A DNA stretch of 32,247 bases, taken from IMG/VR virus record IMGVR_UViG_3300031785_000028, positions 1-32,247 of that record; one strand, given 5' to 3'. The translations under genes were made by a program, and so were the position numbers. The notes under the pieces are model-generated. The model made no database searches. It saw only the letters and a program-made list of their open reading frames with translations, and was not told where the DNA came from. Below, one piece after another: positions 25,575 through 29,970 of this stretch (the first letter of the stretch is position 1; each line of letters starts with the position of its first letter). Origin of the DNA: a virus.

Positions 25575-26749
25575 GTGACTTTTTGCCAGCCTTTGATTCT
25601 ATGATGTACTTTTGCTTGAGTCATCTCAAGTCCGCACTCTGTCATATACATGTGCTTGACACCATCAAAATCAGGAGCCTGAATGTCTCTGATAAGCTGA
25701 GTATCTCTACCCTGTAGGTATCTGAACTTTAGTTCGCCCATATCCAAGATAATCATCTCTTGGTCCATACCTGTCTGCCTGAACATTGGGTGCATGTATA
25801 CCAACAAGTCGCCAGCATATGTTGTGTACCTTGTGAGTGACACTCCATAAGCGTTGTCGATTTGTGTTGGTTGCCATCTGTTCTTTCCAATCTCCATGAG
25901 GTTAGAAATAACCCTAGCACCACAGAATGCGACCTTCTCTGATGAACCAAACGCAAAGATTGTTTCAATCAAAAGTCTGTCGAACTCTTTTTCAGTGATG
26001 GTGTTTGCACTTGCACCGAAAGAAGCTCCGTCGGTTACGTTAGTAATCTGTGTTAACAGACCACCAGTAAACCTTGTCGGATTAGCTGTTGAGCCGTTTG
26101 CCTCGTGCCTTTTACCAAAGAACATAGCTCTTTCAATGTCACCCATGTGTAACTTGAGTGCCTTTGTAAGTTGCTCTTGCTCTTTGTCTCCAGTTCTCAA
26201 GTATGTGTTCTGGAGAGTTCCACTGACTTGCACCGCAGTTTTGAAAATCTGAGTGAAGTTAAAGTCTGTGGTTGGGTCGAAGCTGATAGCTGTTGGACTA
26301 GTGCCACCTTCCTGGTCGGCATGTCCAGCAATAATTAATACAGCGTTGTCAGCAATGGTGTGAGATGTGCCACCAATGTTTCTTTCAACTGCTATTGTAT
26401 TAGCAGATAAGTTTGCATCTGCTGTTGCTCTCATTATCTCACCAGTTGTCTGGTTTTGTAAGATAGTTCCAGCTACAATAAATGCTTCGTCGTCATCATT
26501 ATCCAACGTAATTGATGTTGTTGATGTTGATGCGACCGCTCCATTAACAGTAACAGTTCTGTTTGGAAGCTCGTCCCTAAAGTGATTGTACTTAGGGTCG
26601 TCTGTGCTTTCGGAGCCAGCCATTGAAAGCAATGCTTGCAAAGGTGCTGTTCCGTTAGGCTCTAAGAGAGTGAATAGCTCTCTATAGTTCGTGGGACGAA
26701 ATTCTGTACCGAATTGCCCAGTCCCACGCAGTCCTGTAATCGCAGTCAT
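25571..26749 (-). CDS. major capsid protein, HK97 fold, SU10-like (DUF5309 type)
   Basis: A 392-residue protein. The start MTAITGLRGTGQFGTEFRPT is followed by a helix (NYRELFTLLEPNGTAPLQALLS). Residues about 65-155 are beta-rich (AVASTSTTSITLDNDDDEA; TGEIMRATADANLSANTIAVE), as in the inserted or E-loop region. Later come LLIETIFAFGSSEKVAFCGAR, the VSLTRYTTYAGDLLVYMHP strand and the C-terminal DGVKHMYMTECGLEMTQAKV, which follow the SU10/DUF5309 coat pattern. It forms the icosahedral head with the upstream scaffold. A very strong ribosome binding site AAAGGAGGT ends 4 bases before the ATG, a 160-bp leader precedes it and a strong terminator follows, all fitting high expression. No protease gene is visible, so maturation cleavage is not implied. 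Confidence 0.85.
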   Translation of the reverse strand: MTAITGLRGTGQFGTEFRPTNYRELFTLLEPNGTAPLQALLSMAGSESTDDPKYNHFRDELPNRTVTVNGAVASTSTTSITLDNDDDEAFIVAGTILQNQTTGEIMRATADANLSANTIAVERNIGGTSHTIADNAVLIIAGHADQEGGTSPTAISFDPTTDFNFTQIFKTAVQVSGTLQNTYLRTGDKEQEQLTKALKLHMGDIERAMFFGKRHEANGSTANPTRFTGGLLTQITNVTDGASFGASANTITEKEFDRLLIETIFAFGSSEKVAFCGARVISNLMEIGKNRWQPTQIDNAYGVSLTRYTTYAGDLLVYMHPMFRQTGMDQEMIILDMGELKFRYLQGRDTQLIRDIQAPDFDGVKHMYMTECGLEMTQAKVHHRIKGWQKVT

Positions 26750-26753
26750 ATTG

Positions 26754-26762
26754 ACCTCCTTT
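26754..26762 (-). promoter_or_regulatory. strong ribosome binding site of the capsid gene
   Basis: AAAGGAGGT on the minus strand, 4 bases before the ATG at 26749, close to a perfect Shine-Dalgarno and the strongest in this window. Confidence 0.85.
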
Positions 26763-26848
26763 TGCGATAAAGTTGCGTTTTTCTAACTGGGTGCTCACAA
26801 ACAAACTGCTTTCAGCATAATCATTTGATAAACCCGTTCACGATTTTT

Positions 26849-26862
26849 GAAGCCGTAGCGTC
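26849..26862 (-). repeat. 14-bp direct repeat, copy downstream of scaffold gene
   Basis: GACGCTACGGCTTC on the minus strand, identical to 28067-28080. The two copies lie in the noncoding gaps on either side of the scaffold gene. Confidence 0.8.
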
Positions 26863-26909
26863 TCGTGTTATCTTCATTAAAGAACAACTTTTATGTTAAG
26901 TCGTCCCTA

Positions 26910-28031
26910 TTATGCCATATTTCTTTTTTTCATAGCCTCATCTGCTACTTTGTTTATAAAATCCATGTTTGGGTCTTGGGCTTGTTGACCGCCAGCAGTC
27001 GCTGAACCTGGAGTAGCGTTAATATTTCCTGTAAATGCCACTCGTCGTTTAGCCATATCCCTTAGTCTTTCCATTTCTGGTGTGCCTTTTACAGCAACAT
27101 AATCACCCATGACCTTATCTGTCAGACTAGCATCTATGAAATCTTCTTGTGTAAAACCTCTCTCGTAAGCAAAGGTAAAGAAGTCATCACTCTCCGAATC
27201 TGGCAACTGATATTTTTGTTGTGCCTGATTTAGATTGTTTGCCGCAGTCTGCCTATAAGCGTCTTGAGCTTGTGTTTCTGATTGCATTGCAGTTTTAGCC
27301 GCATCTTGATTTATCTGACCAGCAGAAGCCAAGAATTGATTTAGAGTCATTCTCATGTTCTGATTGTCTTGTTGCAATGCTTGTATTGTTTTGAAACCCT
27401 CTCTAAACATAGGTGGCAGAGACACTGCATTCTCTTCTTCCCATCTTTTGATTTGGTTTTCGAACTCACTGTCAAGATTAGCCATGTTGGTTACTGGCGT
27501 ACCTTGTCTGTCAGGTGTTGGGTCTTTCTGTGCTCCCATAGTTGGGTTTTTTACAGCGGCTTGTGCCGCAGATTTTAAAAACTGTACTACGTCGTCCGCA
27601 GTTACATTCTGCCCATTTCTGCTTGCACCTTCCATAATGCTTTGAACATAATCCAGTGCTGGTTGCATTGGCTTGTTCTGCATTAGTTTATAGTTTGCGT
27701 CTTTGTATCTGTTAAAGGTTTCTTTGATTTGGTTAGAAGATAAGTCTCTAACATCTCCGTTTCCAAAATCTACCTTTATCATCGAGACACTCTCGTCCAG
27801 AGATTTGTCTGCTTCAGTTGTAGGTGAAACTGCTTCTTGAGCCTTCTCTACTTCAGTAGGGGGTGCGTCTTTTGGCTCTGGCGGTTTACCTTGAGGCGGT
27901 TGTCCTTGAGGTGGCATACCTTGAGGTGGGGGCGTTTGGGGTGCTGGAGCCGTAGCATTTGCATCTCCTAACTGTTGACTAGCCATTTGGTTAATCATCG
28001 CCTTATCTTGTTCATTTAATTGTTCTGCCAT
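26910..28031 (-). CDS. scaffold / capsid assembly protein
   Basis: A 373-residue, acidic, Gln/Ala-rich protein. The N-terminus is Pro/Gln-rich (APAPQTPPPQGMPPQGQPPQ at about 28-47, a degenerate PPQG repeat). The middle is helical (IKVDFGNGDVRDLSSNQIKE at about 85-104, then a coiled-coil-like Gln/Asn-rich region at about 190-270). The C-terminus ends DFINKVADEAMKKRNMA, a basic helix as in scaffolds that bind the coat protein. The arrangement just upstream of the capsid gene and the composition match T7 gp9- and P22 gp8-type scaffolds. The SD is AAGGAG, 6 bases before the ATG. It is flanked by the 14-bp direct repeats and ends at a TAATAGGGACGAC element. Good call by context; no sequence signature specific to one family. 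Confidence 0.75.
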   Translation of the reverse strand: MAEQLNEQDKAMINQMASQQLGDANATAPAPQTPPPQGMPPQGQPPQGKPPEPKDAPPTEVEKAQEAVSPTTEADKSLDESVSMIKVDFGNGDVRDLSSNQIKETFNRYKDANYKLMQNKPMQPALDYVQSIMEGASRNGQNVTADDVVQFLKSAAQAAVKNPTMGAQKDPTPDRQGTPVTNMANLDSEFENQIKRWEEENAVSLPPMFREGFKTIQALQQDNQNMRMTLNQFLASAGQINQDAAKTAMQSETQAQDAYRQTAANNLNQAQQKYQLPDSESDDFFTFAYERGFTQEDFIDASLTDKVMGDYVAVKGTPEMERLRDMAKRRVAFTGNINATPGSATAGGQQAQDPNMDFINKVADEAMKKRNMA

Positions 28032-28080
28032 TTTTTACTCCTTTGTCAGCCGTAGCGAACGTTGCGGAAGCCGTAGCGTC
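28032..28080 (-). promoter_or_regulatory. 49-bp gap before the scaffold gene with repeated CGCTACGGCT
   Basis: On the minus strand it follows the stop TAG as GGACGCTACGGCTTCCGC, then a second CGCTACGGCT (28048-28057), then the SD AAGGAG. It shares the GGACG-at-stop-codon arrangement with three other gaps. Direct repeats 9 bp apart could be a protein-binding site. Confidence 0.4.
28067..28080 (-). repeat. 14-bp direct repeat, copy upstream of scaffold gene
   Basis: GACGCTACGGCTTC on the minus strand, identical to the copy at 26849-26862. A shortened copy (CGCTACGGCT) follows at 28048-28057. Confidence 0.8.
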
Positions 28081-28344
28081 CTATTGTTTTTTGTCTACCT
28101 CTGAACTTTCCATAAGTATTTCGTTGTCTAGCAACATGTCTAAGTTCTTTGGTAGCTCTACCAAACGACGAGCCGCAAACATTGCACCTCGTCTAAAATT
28201 TATCTCGTCTATCGTTAGCATTTTATTTTCTGCCATTTGATAAGCCGCAGATAAAATCTCTTCTTGCATCTTCTGTTGGATTATACCCCAACCATCAGAT
28301 TTTAGTAAATCTTGTACCTTTCTTTTTTGTTCTACTTTGTTCAT
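28081..28344 (-). CDS. small helical phage protein, 87 aa, upstream of scaffold
   Basis: I chose the ATG at 28344 (MNKVEQKRKV) because it overlaps the previous stop in an ATGA and has GGAA upstream; a TTG three codons earlier is also open. The protein is all-helical and charged: VQDLLKSDGWGIIQQKMQEE, then NKMLTIDEINFRRGAMFAAR, then RLVELPKNLDMLLDNEILME. The FRRGAMFAARRLVELP pattern is one I associate with small proteins next to portal genes in many phages, but their function is unknown. Here no portal is visible in the window. Possibly a head-assembly accessory. Confidence 0.7.
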   Translation of the reverse strand: MNKVEQKRKVQDLLKSDGWGIIQQKMQEEILSAAYQMAENKMLTIDEINFRRGAMFAARRLVELPKNLDMLLDNEILMESSEVDKKQ

Positions 28345-28565
28345 TTTTTCCAACTAATTCTAGCTGGTCCCTTCTTTTTTCTAGCCGCCGAGTTGCACTG
28401 AGCCTTCGTCGGTCTGCAAGCTGGGTACGGGCGTTTTGAGCCACCCTTTGCCGACTTACGACCACAGGGCTTTCCTGTCTTGCAGTCTATCCAACCTTTG
28501 CCATTGTTCCGAGAGAACCATTTGCGTAAGCCGTCACTACCGCTTTTTCTTTTTGCCGTAGCCAC
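28341..28565 (-). CDS. small basic Cys-containing protein, DUF5872-like, GTG start
   Basis: A 74-residue protein. The initiator is GTG at 28563-28565, with GGAAGG about 5-6 bases upstream, overlapping the end of the preceding tiny gene by 29 bases. The sequence GLRKWFSRNNGKGWIDCKTG, then KPCGRKSAKGGSKRPYPACR, with Cys at about 28, 34, 50 and 57, matches the pattern W(I/V)DC-KTG-x-C-GRKSAK-x-YPxCRP that I associate with DUF5872. The four Cys could bind zinc. It is very Lys/Arg-rich, so nucleic-acid binding is plausible. The family has no established function that I know of. Confidence 0.75.
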   Translation of the reverse strand: MATAKRKSGSDGLRKWFSRNNGKGWIDCKTGKPCGRKSAKGGSKRPYPACRPTKAQCNSAARKKKGPARISWKK

Positions 28566-28689
28566 CTTTGCCTTCCATGATTAGCTTGCCGCCAGTTTTC
28601 TTAGCGTACATCTTTGCCGCCATTATACCAGCTTGTGTGTAAGGAAACTTCTTTTGCGTCGTGCCTGGCTTTTTCATTACCCCTGGCAT
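28537..28689 (-). CDS. 50-aa Lys-rich protein
   Basis: Translated by hand: ATG at 28687-28689, MPGVMKKPGTTQKKFPYTQA, then a middle GIMAAKMYAKKTGGKLIMEG and the end KGGYGKKKKR, stop TAG at 28537-28539. Net charge is strongly positive. The start lies 1 base after the stop of the preceding gene, and its 3' end overlaps the next gene's GTG start by 29 bases. The ordered length, clean start and matching context of neighbours make it a real gene. The central AAKMYAKKTGGK looks helical. DNA or RNA binding is inferred only from charge. Confidence 0.65.
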   Translation of the reverse strand: MPGVMKKPGTTQKKFPYTQAGIMAAKMYAKKTGGKLIMEGKGGYGKKKKR

Positions 28690-28690
28690 T

Positions 28691-28822
28691 TTAGTAACTC
28701 TTCTTCTTCATGGTTTTCTTTTTCCTCATCATAGGCTTTTTCTTAGGCATTGCCTTTTTCTTCATTTTATTTTTGGCACTGCTTCTATCAGATTTCCTTT
28801 TTGGGACAATTACTATAGGCAT
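28691..28822 (-). CDS. 43-aa Lys/Met-rich protein
   Basis: Hand translation gives MPIVIVPKRKSDRSSAKNKM, then a Lys/Met/Pro run (KKKAMPKKKPMMRKKKTMKK) and KSY, with stop TAA. Its ATG directly follows the stop of the preceding gene (TAAATG). More than 40% of residues are Lys or Arg, and the C-terminal half is close to a histone-tail-like polycation. No SD of its own is obvious other than AGGAGAAAG within the end of the upstream gene. Function unknown; nucleic-acid condensation is a guess. Confidence 0.6.
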   Translation of the reverse strand: MPIVIVPKRKSDRSSAKNKMKKKAMPKKKPMMRKKKTMKKKSY

Positions 28823-28951
28823 TTACTTTCTCCTTTTTTTAGTAGTTTTCTTCTTACGAAGTTTTTTTAGGTCTGCACCAGTGATTTTATTTCGTGGTGG
28901 TGCAACTCTCGCTAATTTTTTTTGCTTTGGACTATATTTACTAAATGGCAT
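28823..28951 (-). CDS. 42-aa basic protein
   Basis: Hand translation: MPFSKYSPKQKKLARVAPPR, then NKITGADLKKLRKKKTTKKRRK and stop TAA. I recall the KYSPKQKKLA-VAPPR-KITGAD core from other marine phages, which supports it as a gene. Strongly basic C-terminus. It lies on the minus strand, 8 bases or so after the preceding gene's stop and directly before the next ATG. Function unknown. Confidence 0.65.
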   Translation of the reverse strand: MPFSKYSPKQKKLARVAPPRNKITGADLKKLRKKKTTKKRRK

Positions 28952-29160
28952 TATTTTGGATACTTTCTTTTATGACCTGTTAATTTGTCTACACCCCTAA
29001 TAACTTGATTTAAAATACTAAATCTTCCAAGTGGTGAGCCAGAAGGATTTTTCTTTGATGGTTTGAAGACTCTTGACTTATCGCTCTTATTAGTTTTTCG
29101 AGCATAGTTAGACTCTTTTTGCGAACGACTAAGTGTTGTTCTTTTACTTTTGTTTGGCAT
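28951..29160 (-). CDS. 69-aa basic protein
   Basis: MPNKSKRTTLSRSQKESNYA, then Lys/Ser/Arg-rich (RKTNKSDKSRVFKPSKKN), then a short hydrophobic patch (GRFSILNQVIRG) and GHKRKYPK. Net charge highly positive. Its ATG shares a base with the preceding stop (TAATG). Related by composition to its neighbours; function unknown. Confidence 0.65.
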   Translation of the reverse strand: MPNKSKRTTLSRSQKESNYARKTNKSDKSRVFKPSKKNPSGSPLGRFSILNQVIRGVDKLTGHKRKYPK

Positions 29161-29321
29161 TATGCTCTACCCTTCTTTTTAGACTTGGTTCCCCAGTTTG
29201 CGGCTCCAACTTTTCGGCAAGAAACCAAAGCCCCTGAAGCATAAGCACTTGGAAAAACTCTGTAGCGAGCTTTTACTTTATGATAACAAGCGTCTTTTTT
29301 ACCTTTTTTCTTTGCCGCCAT
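29160..29321 (-). CDS. 53-aa basic Cys-containing protein
   Basis: I start it at ATG 29319-29321 (MAAKKKGKKDACYHKVKARY), preceded by AAGGAA with 6 bases spacing. The longer open frame to 29387 lies inside the upstream gene and lacks such a site. The core CYHKVKARYRVFPSAYASGA, then LVSCRKVGAANWGTK, is a small domain I recognise from many marine phages (conserved AYASGAL and C-RK-GAANWG), without known function. The two Cys and charge suggest nucleic-acid or metal binding. The start is 3 bases after the preceding stop. Confidence 0.75.
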   Translation of the reverse strand: MAAKKKGKKDACYHKVKARYRVFPSAYASGALVSCRKVGAANWGTKSKKKGRA

Positions 29322-29323
29322 AA

Positions 29324-29578
29324 CTAATTCCTTATCTGTGTCCAAACTGCAAAAGACACAAAGCCTAAGAAAGCCACAATAACCCACTTCAGAACTGTGT
29401 TTGCCACAGTCTTCTTTAGGCTACGATAACCTTCAATAAGTAATCTTAAATCTTTGATGTCGTGTACAGCTTCGTTGTCTTGCAAGCCAATATCTGACAA
29501 TGCTCTTTGTGCACCTTTGTGAGATGCCCTCTCTAACAGAGCCTCTAGTTGTTCGTCTGTTAAAGATTTTCTAGCCAT
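29324..29578 (-). CDS. 84-aa protein with C-terminal membrane segment (DUF6127-like)
   Basis: The N-terminal two thirds are helical and charged (LTDEQLEALLERASHKGAQR, then ALSDIGLQDNEAVHDIKDLR), and the C-terminal segment ANTVLKWVIVAFLGFVSFAV (about 59-78) is a single TM followed by WTQIRN. The GAQRALSDIGLQDNEAVHDIKDLR pattern resembles the small family of unknown function DUF6127. A tail-anchored membrane protein here could be lysis-related (holin-like), but the lysis cassette is at the other end. Starts in TAATG overlap with the preceding gene. Confidence 0.65.
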   Translation of the reverse strand: MARKSLTDEQLEALLERASHKGAQRALSDIGLQDNEAVHDIKDLRLLIEGYRSLKKTVANTVLKWVIVAFLGFVSFAVWTQIRN

Positions 29579-29961
29579 TATAGAGAGTCTTCGTAAGTCT
29601 TTTGGTCAGCCGCTACTTTGTCAGCGTCAACCTTGATGCCCCAATCTTCGTTCTCTTCAGCGGTCCAAGGCTTACATTTTGGTGCAAGTTCTAACGCCAT
29701 GCTCATAACCCAGTTGTTTGTTTCCTCGGTTAGTGAGTATTTCTTTTTTAAGTCAGCCTTGAATATAGCAGTGTCAACAGACCCCCAGTCATTTCCGTCC
29801 TTAGAAAACAAATGAGTGATTCCCATTTCTGACACATTTTCTGAACCCCAGGTTTTTGGCATTTTTCCTATTTTCACAAAAGTTCTTGGTGTAGGAAGGT
29901 AACTACCTTCTATAATCCCATCTTTGCCTTTTGTTCCTGAGTAACTTGGTATTTTTGACAT
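29578..29961 (-). CDS. 127-aa hypothetical protein downstream of the fibre gene
   Basis: MSKIPSYSGTKGKDGIIEGS, then a mixed alpha/beta protein with WGSENVSEMGITHLFSKDGN (about 38-57), two Trp-rich spots and the C-terminal half acidic and helical (EENEDWGIKVDADKVAADQK). SD AAGGAGG 5 bases before the ATG; it overlaps the upstream stop. A fibre chaperone or assembly factor is possible from its position, without sequence support. Not a recognised family. Confidence 0.6.
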   Translation of the reverse strand: MSKIPSYSGTKGKDGIIEGSYLPTPRTFVKIGKMPKTWGSENVSEMGITHLFSKDGNDWGSVDTAIFKADLKKKYSLTEETNNWVMSMALELAPKCKPWTAEENEDWGIKVDADKVAADQKTYEDSL

Positions 29962-29970
29962 GTTTCCTCC

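Larger units (their letters stand above)
26750..26909 (-). promoter_or_regulatory. 160-bp leader of the capsid gene, longest gap in the window
   Basis: Read on the minus strand it starts TAGGGACGACTTAAC right after the scaffold stop (plus-strand copy 26896-26910). Next come the 14-mer GACGCTACGGCTTC at 26849-26862, flanked by the complementary pentamers CACGA and TCGTG, an A/T-rich stretch and the strong SD. No ORF, tRNA or clear terminator is seen. A late promoter and/or mRNA processing site for the capsid transcript is the likely content. Confidence 0.45.

Noticed and set aside
28048-28080. possible hairpin terminator before the scaffold gene
   Set aside because: CCGCAACGTTCGCTACGG is only an imperfect palindrome without a T-run; the direct repeats explain the pattern better.
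29322-29387. longer start for the small Cys protein (MGYCGFLRLC...)
   Set aside because: It would lie inside the upstream gene and lacks an SD, whereas ATG at 29321 has AAGGAA at good spacing.
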